A stretch of DNA of 64,000 bases from Capillidium heterosporum (Eukaryota > Entomophthoromycota > Entomophthoromycetes > Entomophthorales > Capillidiaceae). The stretch is taken from positions 310,001-374,000 of the forward strand of contig WBMQ01000002.1 of the NCBI GenBank assembly GCA_016630905.1. The letters run 5' to 3'. Below, piece by piece: positions 32,822 through 44,773 of the stretch. How positions within the stretch are numbered: position 1 is the first letter of the stretch; the number at the start of each line of letters is the position of its first letter. The notes beneath the pieces are model-generated. The model was not told the DNA's origin. It did not search any database and saw only the letters and a program-made list of their open reading frames with translations. A program made the position numbers and the translations under genes.

Positions 32822-35019
32822 TTAACTCAACTGGTTCTTTCCAATCTCCTTCCTATAGACCTCGTAGGCCATCTTGGAAGCCTCCTCCATTGGTAAGTTG
32901 TAGCCCAGAATAGGTGCTAGCAACAAACTCTGATCGGCAGGCTGGCACAACTGCCACTCGCCACCGTTGTGGAAGTACGCATTCTGTAGTGGTGTTTGGG
33001 CCCACTGGGGGGTAGGAGCAAACAAGTGACGCTCAGGTCGGTTGGGGTCGCGTATGTCGCTACGGCTAGTTCCAAAGTTGGTTGGGCGATCCAAGTTCAG
33101 TTGAGGCTGGGATTCATTGTTGGCTGAAGCTGTGGAGGTAGCAGGCATCAAGACCCAGTTGGAATCCATGTCCGATTGAGTATCTTTGGTCGTAGCAGTT
33201 GCTTTTTGAGCCGAAGGGTTGGTGGTGTTACCTGAGTCCAAATTCAAGCTTAAGGAAGTACCTATCGAAGAGTTGAGCTTCTCTAAAGGATTGGCCTCAT
33301 TCTGGTTGGTTATAAGGTCGATATCTTTAAAGTAGTCCCATGGGTTGAATGATGCCGAGTTCAATTTGACTTCCAAGGGATTGTTGGGGTTGGGATGGGT
33401 GTACTGTGGCTGATTCTGTTGGCCGATGGGTAAGTTACTAGCAAATCCACCTTGATTGGGTTGGTTGGCGTTAAAAGCTATATTTTTAAACAAAATCAGT
33501 ATTGACAGATAACTTAGGAGTAAAAACTTACTGGTAAACGAAGAAGTTGGTTGGCTCTGGAAGAAACTGGAAGAGGCGTTAGCCGGGGTAGAAGATGTAA
33601 GGAAACCGCTTAGAGGCTTTGAAGTGAGACCAAATCCACTTTGATTGGTGGTGTTGGTAGCCCCAATTCCAATTTGTTGGTTGGCGGTAGCGAATCCACC
33701 ACCGAATCCTGTAGTTGAACCAGCCATATTACTTAACCCGAAACCAGTGATAGGTTTGGCAGTTTGGCTGGAGCTGAATAAGGAGCCGGTAGCTTGAGTA
33801 CTTTGGCCGAAACCACCGGTACTCTGCCCAAGCCCAGTGGTGCTGGCACTCTGGCTGAACCCGGTAGTCGAGATGTTGGCAGCACCAAATCCAGTCGAAG
33901 GGGTAGTACCGAAACTTGAGGAGGCTCCGAAGCCACCGGCAGCTGTGTTTCCAAATCCGGAAGTTGAGGTAGCTCCAAAGCCACCAGTAGTCGCCGTATT
34001 TCCAAACCCTGAGGTCAAAGATCCAAATCCACCGGTAGCTGGCTTAGCTCCGAAACCACCAGTCGTACTATTCCCGAAGCCTGAGGTAGTGATGGTGTTA
34101 TTACCAAATCCACCAGTAGTACTACCGAAGCCACCTCCAGTTTTATTGCCAAACCCGCCCGAGACTGGATTACCGAAGCCACCAGCTGTATTACCACCAA
34201 ATCCACCGGCCGTACTACTGCCAAACCCACCAGCTGTACCACTGGTGCTGAACCCAGTAGCTTGCGCTGTAGTGCCAAACCCTGGAGCTGAAGTAGCTCC
34301 AAATCCAGAAGCGACTGCCGGTGTAGAACCGAAACCAGTACTCAGGCTAGTAGCGGTGTTGCTAAAGCCAGTACCGGAACCGAAACCACTCCCGGTACTG
34401 GCGCTAAATCCTGGAGTAGGTGCCCCAAATCCGCCTACTTTAGTTTGGCCGAATCCGGATGTAGTACCAGTGTTTAGGTTGGAAGAGTCGGCTGTGAATA
34501 TCAGGTTTTTGGAGTAGTCGAACATACGTAATTCATCTAATGTGTTGCCTTTGGTCTCGTTCATCATACCTATGTGTTGATAGTAATCCATCGAGTAGGA
34601 GGCTGGATCCTTTATGCCGGTAGGTTTATATTCGATGTTAAATGTACCGTTGTTGGGTTTGTCCACTATTTGAATTTAAAATAAATTGAGTTAGTTGAAA
34701 TTACAATAAAGTTACTTTTTGCGCACTGGTCTTCACCCCAAATTCGTAAATTTAAATAATCTTGCATGCGTAGTTCCTGTAAACTAAAATTCTTTAACTC
34801 TGCTGAAGCATTGATGGGAACTATCTGGATAGAAATGTAGGAACCATCTTCCTTGGCGGTGGTTGCACGATACTCGGTTATCTTGGAGGAACCTTGACCT
34901 CGGTTGTACCATTCTTGAGCTTGAAAGCTTGGATTTATAACGGGGAGTTGGGTTGGTATTCCCGCTTTAGTTGGGTCGGATTGTCCAGTTGTACTGCTGG
35001 TAGGTACATTTAAAAACAT
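32822..35019 (-). CDS. FG-repeat nucleoporin with two GLEBS-like motifs
   Basis: Three exons: 35019-34716; from 34665 to an in-frame 54-base intron near 33478-33531; then on to 32822. Together they give 697 residues. The N-terminal exon has FSLQELRMQDY and the start of exon 2 has GNTLDELRMFDY. Both resemble the SLEELRLEDY core of the GLEBS site by which Nup98-type proteins bind Gle2/Rae1. About 30 FG motifs follow (mostly GFG: GGFGN, SGFGA). The C-terminus is folded-looking and charged, with HNGGEWQLCQPADQSLL. No autoproteolytic HFS domain is seen, so this is not a full Nup98/Nup145. Role: permeability barrier and mRNA export docking at the nuclear pore. No gene symbol can be assigned safely. 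Confidence 0.82.
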
Positions 35020-36046
35020 CTTTTCTTATCTTGAGTTTTGTTGAAGGCGAAAGTGGGATGAAAGTTTTTGGATGGATTTTATAGCTTCTTAGGGTTTGGC
35101 TGAGTTTGCAAGCTTGCCAAGTCATTTCAAATTAATTGTTCTAATTTGTTGCCTTTCTTTAGGATTTATAGTCAATTATTTTGAAATATGGGATAGCTTT
35201 GCAGCTTGCGCAAATTAGATGATGAGAAAAGTATACCAAGCTAGTATCTATTTACTGTATTGTTCAAATAAACTGGGTACTTTTTACAATGGAATTTATA
35301 AAATAGCATTCAGTTTACTTGAACGGAGCAATATACTTTATGTTGAATTTGAAGCAAAGCATAGTTCTAAAGACCATTCATGTAGCAGCTCGTCCCTGCA
35401 TCCAACAATTATATCCCATCTACTAATTTCTTTAGATGCATGCGATAGTGTGATATCCGCAGGGATCTTATTATGAAGTACGTTATTAGGCTACGACACT
35501 TTAAAAGCTTAGAATGGGCAACTAAAAACGAGTCCACGTATCGTATAGCCATTTAAATATTTCCTTCAGCTACACTCATAAATTAAGCCCACTATCTTTC
35601 TAAATATCAAAAACACCTCTTCTCTCCATTGAAAAAATTCATATATAAGTCTAAAATAAAGCGGCATATATTAAGTTTAACTTATAACTAAGACAAGATA
35701 TAAACCAACACTTAAACACATCAATTGTAAAAACTTACTAAATCCTGCTACATTCCCGATATTTAAATATTTAAATAAGTAACTTTATATTTAGATAATT
35801 ATAAACGCTGTACACATTATATTTAACAATCCTGACAACTCAATGACTTCACATCATTACTCTCAGATAGATATAGTAGCTCATTCAAATTGCACCTTAT
35901 ATTACAGTCGAATCTATATCTTTTTAAGCTTTAAAAGTATACAATAAAATTTTTAAGCAAAGCATCAGATCTACAGTAATCGGCATCTCATAAACTCTAG
36001 TTTCATATAGCCAACTCCAGAAGCCTTTATGCCTTGAAAATTTAAA
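35020..36046. other. Intergenic, nothing supported
   Basis: AT-rich. An 85-codon plus-strand frame at 35219-35476 has a Ser-rich stretch but no other support. Confidence 0.45.
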
Positions 36047-39000
36047 CTACTTACTTTTCTCTTGCAATCTGGTGACCAACTCCAAAGCCTTGGTCAATGC
36101 CAAGTCGTAGGAGGATGGGAGGTGATCCATGAGCATGGTGGTGGAAATTTTAACTCCTAGGAAGGATTCAACCGTACTAGGATACAGGTAGTAGTGAGGT
36201 GGGGTTGGTCCAGTCTCATTGGCAGGCTTGCTCGATAGTAGAGGCAACTTGAGGCTGTCCAGTATTGAAGTCGAGGACAAGGTTGACTCCAGTTCAACAG
36301 TTGGGGTACTTTTTTTCCTTTTGAGAGCGTCAAAGGGCGGTTTCAAAGCTTCTTCCGAACGTAGGTGGAAGAGTTGGCCAGGGAGGTATAGCTACGATAG
36401 AAAAATGCTTTAGTAAATTTAGGTTAGTAATAAGATTTACCTTGGGGTTGAGGTGCTGGACGTCAGAGTGGTGAGTTTGAGCCTCTTCTAGGTGTGCTAA
36501 CTGAGCCTTCAACGCCTGATCAGCTTCATCCTGGGACTGGAAAGGGACCTTGAGCCTCTAAATATGAAACTAAACAATTTGATATAGCAGTAAAAAGTTA
36601 CGTTGAAGGACAGGAAGGACCCTACTTTGTCGTTGACAACCTCAGCAGCAGCTACAACCAATTGCTTGAAGTCAACCATCGACCCGTAACTAACCAGAGG
36701 GACCATGTCGGTGCCGCAGACTATCGTAAAGATACGGTTGCGATAACGTTCCAAAGATGCCAAGTTGGAGCTGACGATGGGTGGTGGGCCGTAGGTAAAG
36801 CAAGTGACCTGGAGTTGGCGACTGGGCCGACGGAACTCATGCAGATGGTCGATCAACATCATTGTAAGTAGAGCTGCCGTAGCACCACCCAGTGAGTGAC
36901 CGGTTATGACTACAGAATGGACGTCGTGCTCGATAGCATGGGCCATCAGCTTTGGAACTACCGTTGCCATCAACGACTGCGCTGCAACTAAAATCCCACC
37001 GTGGACTAGACCGCCTCGCCAAGGCTGGTACTCGCACACCAGATCAGTCAAAGTGTCAGTTATACTCTAAATTGCAAAGGGTTAAAAGTAATTGTAATCA
37101 AGATGCTTACCATCGTGCCACGGATACTCATAACTAAGGTGTTGGAGGTAGGGTCTAGTGCTATAAAGTAAGTGGGTTGGAAGACTTTACCGGCAAGGAA
37201 CTCGTAGCCAAGCAGGTGGTCCGACTCCAAGTTCAGGTAGGTCAGTACCGCCTGGTGATCACTTGGGATCTGACCTGGGATGAGGGGTGGGATCTTCCCA
37301 AAGAATACTAGACCACGCCACCCGTAGGCTGCTAACGCAAATCGAAAGTACCCGACCAGATCGGGTAATAAAGCGAGATCAGTGATCGGGGTACTTATGT
37401 GACTTAATTGGGACTCGTCGTCGTCATCGTGAGCTTCAGTGGCCAGCGGGCGTTGGAAAAATTTTTCTAATAGTAGAATTCCCGACAGAAATTCAACGTG
37501 AGGGATTTCTAAGCCTTGGTGCTAAAGACAAAAGAAAATAAGTATATGTTTTGAAATGTTGCTTACGAAGGCTAGGACAACGCGAACTACACCTTTAATG
37601 ACGGTTTGGGTGGCCTTGGATATTATATAAGAACCTAAATAGGAGAAGGTAGTATCATCTTCATCTTCCAGCTCTTGCAGATAACTGGAGGCTGGATCGG
37701 TTGGTGTTGTCAGCAGTGACAGGTTTGTAGTGGGTCCAGCTTCGATCTTGTCGAACTTCTCGTGGTGAGGGTTATCGAGGGCTTGACTCAGACGTCGGTC
37801 CAAGTCTCGCTCGTGGATAAAATTGAAGTTGGTAATCGAGTCCACGTTGCTATCTTCAATCTCAAGGCTTTCGATGTCAGGGCTTGGTTGCATAGGAGTT
37901 GGGCTCGTAGATCGTGGTAGGTCGAACGATTGGTTAGTATCCTCCAACGTCATGAAGCGATATTTGATCTTGACGTGGATAGCACCCAAGTTGGCAGTGT
38001 GGTTGGTACGTCTAGATAGCTCGGAAATTGTACCTAACGACCATTTCTTGTCGTAGAGTTCGTAATAGCTTGAGGAAAGTAAGTAAAGATATCTAGTTTA
38101 TAACTACTTTTTAAACGTTTCAGGGAACCCCTCAAGGCTTGCTAGTCGTATCTCGGCTCGGCCACAATGTACATTCGGTAGGATCCAAGAGGACTGATAG
38201 AGGTCCAGCTGGCAATAATACTTTTTAGAATAAGTTGTTAAAAAGCTGTCTTACTTGACAGGTACCAAACAACTGGCCATGGTAGGAGACAGTAAATTCA
38301 AACGTCTGGTTCCAATTCCCGTCTGGATCCTGAGAAGCAGCCGTCTGGAAAGTCCTATCTGTTTAAAATTACTATCCATTAAAATGAATAAAAACTACCG
38401 CCAAAGGTCAGTTTGACGAATGGCATATAAAGCGGCTTGTTATGGTTGACGTTGAGCAGCGTTATCTGAAATATTTAGAACAATAGTGTACATAAATTTA
38501 CCGAAAATTTTTGATGGTAGGGTGCCTGGAAGCTAATTTTAGATTGGTCAGAGTGAGTCGACACTGACAACGATCGCTTTTGCCCACTTCTTGCCTGTGA
38601 GGTTGTTGTACTGATCGAAGTTGAAGGTGAGGCGTGGGGTTGACTACTCCCACTTATTGATGGCCTACGATCCAAATTAGAGCTGCGGAAGTAGGGGGCA
38701 GCACCTGCAACGTTACTCAGGTTCATCAACCTTTTAGGTGAACCTATAGGATACATTTGACTCTGGCTGGACTGTACTTCTAACTCAAAGGTCTCCAAGT
38801 CAATTGAGTTGCGATAGTTTTGGTAGAGGTTAGGTTTTTCAAAGGAAGTCGGTAGTTGGTAGAAGGGTAATTTCATCTGGGTCAAAGATTTGCTCAAGTT
38901 GAAGTTGGGTAAAGTAGAGGTGAGAAGGTTGGCCGAAGGAATCTCGATGCTTGTGAAGAGTAATTTGTTGGATAGGTGGCCGTTAGGAGATGCATTATCA

Positions 39001-39059
39001 ACCTCAACGTCTCTACCTCTCGTTATTAGAGACATGTCGACATCATGAATTTGTGCCAT
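36047..39059 (-). CDS. C2-domain class 3 lipase, sn-1 diacylglycerol-lipase-like
   Basis: A multi-exon gene. The first exon (39059-38502, 186 codons) is Ser-rich and disordered. Short exons then give a C2-like beta domain: ITLLNVNHNKPLYMPFVKLTFGG, then FEFTVSYHGQLFGTC and AEIRLASLEGFPETF. A linker is followed by the lipase: VGYFRFALAAYGWRG, ALDPTSNTLVMSIRGT, then GHSLGGATAALL with the nucleophilic Ser. CGTDMVPLVSYGS supplies the Asp and LMDHLPSSYD the likely catalytic His. This order matches fungal and animal sn-1-specific diacylglycerol lipases but without their N-terminal transmembrane block. It would release 2-monoacylglycerol from diacylglycerol at membranes. Junctions I checked (38501/38465, 38400, around 36600, around 36420) keep frame. 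About 800-850 residues. Confidence 0.85.
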
Positions 39060-39383
39060 ATTTTCGCAGAACTATTTTCGATTCTGTATTAAAAAGCTAG
39101 GTTGATTTGCAAAGTGTATATATTTTCGAATTTTAGTTTTAGTTGGAAGAGATGTTATCAGAGTTCGTTACAATTGCATCTGACTTTTGAAAATGAATCA
39201 CAAATTGAACTCATTATCCAATAACTTTGCCTTATAAGGCAATTTACCAGCGATTTAAGAAAGGCTTTTGTATGATGAACTAATCAACTTTTTCCATTAG
39301 TTCATCAAGTACTTTTGTCAAATTTGGAAACTTTCAAATCCAACAGCCAAAAGTTGATGAAGCAGTAGTTTTCCCTTAAAGGT

Positions 39384-40118
39384 ATGGAGGATAAAGCTGT
39401 TGCCAAGGCGAAGACAAAAACTAAAGCCGAATTTAAGCTAGCCAAACGTAAACGTAACAAAGTAATTGAATTATACCTAGTAGCAGCCTTTACTTACTAA
39501 CTCCAATTTATAAGCAATGGAAAACAAGACGAAAATCCCAAATGGAGCTGAAGCTATATCAACAGGCTAAGGAACAGGCTGAAGTGATGAATAGTACGCA
39601 ATCCAATATCTTGAATCAAATGAAAAAGAATGCTATCAGTAGATGTTCCAAGAAGCCGCTAAAGCTAAGTGCTTCTAATTCATTGGAAGATCGAAAGGTA
39701 GTCAAGCTCCTCGAACTGAAGAAGCTAATAAAATTACGGCTGCAGAGGCAAGGTCACCTACTAGTTGAAGAGGAGGACGGGAATGATTTCTTCAACCAGA
39801 TTAAAGCTAATGCATCGATAGGGCACCATTTAATTGAAGAGGCAGTCAAAGACGGCGAAGTTAAACGTAAACATGAGGATAAGAGATACGTCTATACAAA
39901 ATCAACTTCCAATGTACAAAAGCCAAAGAGTTTAAAGCAGCTAGTTCGAGTCAGGTATCTATTTACTCATCTATTATTTTAAATTTTTAAATAGGCAAGC
40001 TTGGGACCAATTGTTAGTTGAAAGCAAAAGCAACGAGAACATTCGGAGCTTTAATGAACGATTTGTGAAGCCGAGGGAAAGGAAAGACTCAGCTTGGAAC
40101 ATGTATTTAAAGCAGTGA
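39384..40118 (+). CDS. Basic coiled-coil protein of unknown function
   Basis: Exons 39384-39461, 39515-39954 and 39995-40118 join in frame to 213 residues. The N-terminus is very rich in Lys/Arg (KRKRNKQWKTRRKSQ), which suggests nuclear or nucleolar localisation. A charged helical middle (QQAKEQAEVMNSTQSNIL; VVKLLELKKLIKLRLQRQG) follows, then a conserved-looking QAWDQLLVES and a tail ending AWNMYLKQ. I do not recognise the family. It is divergent from the lipase gene across about 325 bases, which must hold both promoters. Confidence 0.7.
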
Positions 40119-40380
40119 GTTTAGTAAGTTGGCTTTTGTGTTTGTATAAACTTTGTAAAAACTTATTTAATTCGAACAAGCGACGTTAGGTAGACTTTCT
40201 GGTATAATTTATTATAAATTTAGCAGCATATATACTTTTGTTTGAGAATACAAGGATTTTGTCACTTTAGATATAAAATAAGCTAATTAGAACATACCTT
40301 TAATTGATCATAAGGATAAGCTAGCTGATACACATAAAAGTTTATTTTACTAATCGTGAATAGTAAGGAAATATATACTT

Positions 40381-41865
40381 CTATTCATCGGTCTTGAAGT
40401 TTCGCATATGGGATTTGAGGGCCTCCACCATCAGATTGTAACCCCTACCTTCTGACAAGCATAATGAAATGCTGGGCATTCATGACATAGCTAAAAGCAA
40501 ACTTATACTCGGGATTGAAAAGGACGATACTACCACCAGCACCACCCCAACCGTACATAGGAACTTTAACTTCGTTCCCATGTCCATCAATAAGGTCTGG
40601 ATCTTCAATTAAAAACCTACCAAAGCCACCCAAAGTCATCTCGGTTTCAAAATCCAAAGTTAAATCGAAAGCTTTGATAGGTTCACTTATAGCTTTCAGG
40701 CAAGCCTCCTTAGTAAACAACTGGTTACCAGCATGACTGATAGGTTCACCTGGGTTAGCTAAACAGGCAGCCATAGTAGCTAGCTAAAACAAATTAATAA
40801 AGTCAATATCTCTACAAAGTTACCGATTTTGCATTAGTAAATCCGTTGACGCTGGGGATCTCAATTTCCAAGTAATCGTCGCAATTTGGGAAGGTGGTGT
40901 ACTTGCTCAGCTTCAGCTTGAACATCTTGGAGATGTGGCTATCCTTCTTAAACCCATCTTCGAGGGGTCGAGTCGAACCCTTCTGGTACTTGCCAAGTCT
41001 TGAAAAGGCTTTGGGCAGGAATAGGATGCTTAACATATCCAAGGTGGGGAAGGGGTACCATTGAGCTCTTTTCTCCATAACTTCGTTATCTTTGATATCT
41101 AAGCCAAGGGTAAATTCAATGTCCAGCTGAGGGTTGAAAACCTGCTTGTAGATCTGGTTGAGGCTTCTACCCTCTTTGTCGGCTCTTCGGACTACTTCGT
41201 TGAGTACTAAACCCCGAGTTAAGCCGTGATAAGCTCGCTTTTTAGCCCCTTCAAACACGTGTCTGTGGTCTTCAATATACTTTCTTAACTTGTGAGTGTC
41301 GTATAGAGTTGCAATGTTTGGTTGGGGGTCGTCAAAATACGGTAAACCAGCTTCGTGTCGCATCAAATCGACGACTGTCACTTCCGATTTCCCATTCTGC
41401 CCAAACTCGGGCCAGTATTTAGTGATTTTGTCGGTGTAGTTGATGGATCCTTGATCTACTAAATATGCAACAGCTACTGCTTCCTATATAAATATTTAGG
41501 TATTAGTTATAAAAATAGGTTACCATAAACTTGGAACTTGAGAACACTAAATTCAATGTATTTTCATCGTAAGGTATCTTCTTAGCATAGTCCTGGTACC
41601 CGCCGTAAAGCTCGACAACTAGCTTGTCTTTGGAATAAACCGCCACTGATGCCCCTACTTCCAATCCGTCTTTGAAATGTTGGACGAACAAATCTTTTAC
41701 ATTTCCATACTCTTCATTTGATTTCCCACTTATAGGATACTCAGGCTTACCTATACCGAACAGTCTAGTGTACCATGGAAAAAACTCGTTTGGTTGTAAC
41801 AAGCAGTAAAGTAAGTAGATTGGAACAGGTAGTATGGCAAAAATAATGACAAGCAAATGCAACAT
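40381..41865 (-). CDS. Serine beta-lactamase-like protein, array copy 1, with an apparent +1 frame shift near the 3' end
   Basis: Three exons with introns at the same places as in copies 2 and 3, about 40% into the gene and before LATMAACLANPGEP. The start MLHLLVIIFAILPVPIYLL is a membrane anchor or signal. LVFSSSKFM supplies the Ser-x-x-Lys nucleophile motif, YHGLTRG takes the place of the usual Tyr motif, and YGWGGAGGS lies where the Lys/His-Thr-Gly motif is normally found. The frame stops at 40445 after HFIMLVRR. Copies 2 and 3 continue SEGR... here. Skipping G 40456 after CTT gives SEGRGYNLMVEALKSHM and a stop at 40381, the full family length. Likely an esterase/peptidase of the LACTB/EstB group; substrate unknown. 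Confidence 0.8.
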
Positions 41866-42471
41866 GGTGAAATTTCGAAAGATGAAGTTGACAGTTGAAC
41901 AAAGGCACTTGTATGCTTCAACAAAAGCTATTTGTATCAATAGTTTTCTAAAGATCACACTACAAGATAAGGCCATCAGATAACCCCCTTTATTAGATAC
42001 TTTATCCAATTGCTGCTCAAGTGAAGCGACTCAATAGATTACCATTGGATTTCAGCCACCATTCGATTGAGATTAGACAAAGCTTAGCCTAAACCTGAGC
42101 CGTCATCAATTCTTACATCATGGGATACTTGAAATCTGGTATGGAATTCTAGTTGGCAAGTACGTTGTATAGTTGTTTATAAGTAAAAGTGAATATACTA
42201 AGTTCAATTAGTATTTATTTTATCTTTATAAATAGTTGATGAATATATTTTATACAAACTGCACAATACGATGCTTATAAGAACCCAACATATATTAATG
42301 TATATATATTGCTAAACAAAGACACAGGTATCTCAGCTTTGGTAAAAGGAAGCAATTCAAAACATATACAAAGCCTACTACAATTGAAAATAAACAATTT
42401 GAAAATAGCAAGAAAATCGTAGCAAACTACCTTATTATATTACCAGTATTAAATGAAATGGAGTAAAGATC
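41866..42471. other. Intergenic between array copies 1 and 2
   Basis: Contains the 5' flank of copy 1 and 3' flank of copy 2. The copy 1 frame is open upstream to 42009, but the alignment with its neighbours puts the start at 41865. Confidence 0.5.
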
Positions 42472-43963
42472 TTAATCTTTGCATTTAAAACTTTGTATAT
42501 GTGATCTAAGCGCCTCAACCAACAGCCTATAAGCCCTACCTTCCGATAGCATAACTAGATGCTGAGCGTTCATAACGTAACTGAAAGCGAACTTGTACTC
42601 AGGATTAAAAAGAACCATACTCCCGCCAAAGCCACCCCAGCCGTACAAGGGAACCTTTAGCTCCTTACCATCTTCATCAACTAGATCAGGGTAATCGACG
42701 TAAAATATACCAAAGCCACCCAACGTCATCTCAGTATCCAAATGTAAACACAGATCGAAAGCTTTGCAAGGTTCGCTTATAGCCTTTAAACAGGCCTCTT
42801 CAGTTAGAATGCGGTTTCCAGGATGATCAACAGGTTCGCCCAAATTGGCCAGACAGGCAGCCATGGTAGCTAACTAGGTAAAAAGGCTATTAAAGGAGAT
42901 GTGCATTAAATAAAGTTACCGATTTAGCATTAGTAAACCCATTATCACTTGGTAGTTCAACTTCCAAATAATCTTCACTGTTGGGATAGGTAGAATCTTT
43001 GCTCACCTCTAATTTGAACATTTGCATCATGTGGCTGTCTTTTTTGAATACCGCTTTACTTGTCTGTGTTGATCCCTTTGGATACTTACCGAATCTTAAA
43101 TAATGCCTAGGTGAAAATATAATGGAAAGCATATCTAGGTAGGGGTAGTCATACCAATAAGCTCTTCTTGCCATCAATTGTGCATTGTTTGTATCTAATC
43201 CGAGGGTGAATTCAATGTTGAGTTGGGAATTAAAGACTTGTTGGTAGATTTTGTTGAGACTTCGGTTTTCTTTATCGGCTCTTCGAACGATTTCATTGAG
43301 GATTAGACCTCGCGTTACCCCATGATAAGCACGAAGTTTTTCACCATTGAATATGTGTCTATGGTTCTCTATATGCTCTTTTAGCCTGTCAAAGTCGTAC
43401 AAAGTCTCGATACCGGGTTGAGGGTCGTCAAAGTACGGTAAGCCAGCTTCATGTCTCATCAAATCCGCCACTGTCACATCCATCCTATCGTTATTTCCAA
43501 ACTCGGGCCAGTATTTAGTGATCTTATCGGTATATTTGATTGAACCTTGATCCACCAAGTATGCAATAGCTACTGATTCCTAAAAAGTGTGTTTAGATGC
43601 TAATATAATTAATTGAAGTACCATAAATTTTGAACTTGAAAACACTAAGTTCAATGTACTTGTATCGTAAGGAATCTTCTTAGCGTAGTCCTGGTACCCA
43701 CCATAAAGCTCAACAGCTATCTTTTTGTCGGAATAGACAACTACCGATGCACCAACTTCCAGCCCATCTTCGAAATGTTCAATGAACGTATTCTTTACAT
43801 TATCATACTCTTCATCACAACTCCCACTGATAGGATATTTTGGTTTGCCAATATCGAAAATTCTAGTATACCATGGAAAGAACTCATTCGGCTGTAGTAA
43901 ACAGTAAGCTAAATAGATTGGAGCAAGTACAATTGCAAATGTGAAGGCGATTATAGTTAGCAT
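42472..43963 (-). CDS. Serine beta-lactamase-like protein, array copy 2
   Basis: Intact three-exon gene of the same family. The start MLTIIAFTFAIVLAPIYLAY is an N-terminal anchor and is followed by LLQPNEFFPWYTR, which is shared by all three copies. LVFSSSKFM is the nucleophile motif, RAYHGVTRGLILNEIVRR the second motif, and YGWGGFGGSMVLFNP the third. The C-terminus is MLSEGRAYRLLVEALRSH, read through without interruption. The codon before SEGR is CTA, not the CTT-G of copy 1. The tandem, same-strand arrangement shows local duplication. Function as for copy 1. Confidence 0.88.
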
Positions 43964-44773
43964 TTGAAATCGTATAGTGTATACTTATAAGACTGTAAGT
44001 ACAAAGCTCTTTATGGATACGAAATTTTGAACGACTTGCTAAACTCTAGTGTAGCTCCTAAACTGAAAGCTGGATAAAGATGTTTTTTCTACTTCAAAAT
44101 TGAAATGTTGTTAGGCTTATCAACCCCTTTACTATTTATATCTATAACTTGCTTTTATCAAGATAGAGCCCAATTACAGAATCAACGTACCCCTTTACTC
44201 TTGGCAAATTCCATCCAATTGATATATATAACTTGGATATAAATAATAGCTTGTTAAGCATCTGTGAGTAGGGGGTTGAAGTCTAGTAAACATTGCTGTT
44301 TAGCTCTTTACTGTCGTAGATAAGTCCGTCTCATTTATTTTCTTGGCTAAGTTTACTTGACAAACTGAGCTTATTCTAGTAGATTACTTTATTGAAAACT
44401 AACAAATAAAACACATCAGCTTTATAGTTATGGAATCTACTTTGAATAAAGATTTAAAGCCTGGTGGTACACACAGAGGGCTAAACTTGAAGCATCAACG
44501 CGATTACACTTATTGAGCCTATTTGAATAAGATTTTTAGTATAAAAGTCTACATATGTTTGAAATACTTGAATATATATAAGGTATTCGAAAATTATATT
44601 TGAAAGGCTTACTGTATACTTTTATAATGGCTAATTAACTATGAAGATATATAAATATTTTCAAGAAAGTATTTGGTAAATTATATTAAGATAATAAATT
44701 CGAAATATGAAGCTTATTTTAACATGCAAAAATAATATTTTAATATTTTTAGATCAAATATAATCCAGGTATA
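43964..44773. other. Intergenic between array copies 2 and 3
   Basis: AT-rich, no open frames of interest. Confidence 0.5.

Noticed and set aside
33837-34517. Long plus-strand frame rich in Pro, Ala and Val opposite the nucleoporin
   Set aside because: It is the antisense shadow of the GFG repeats. Its composition follows from the reverse complement of those codons.
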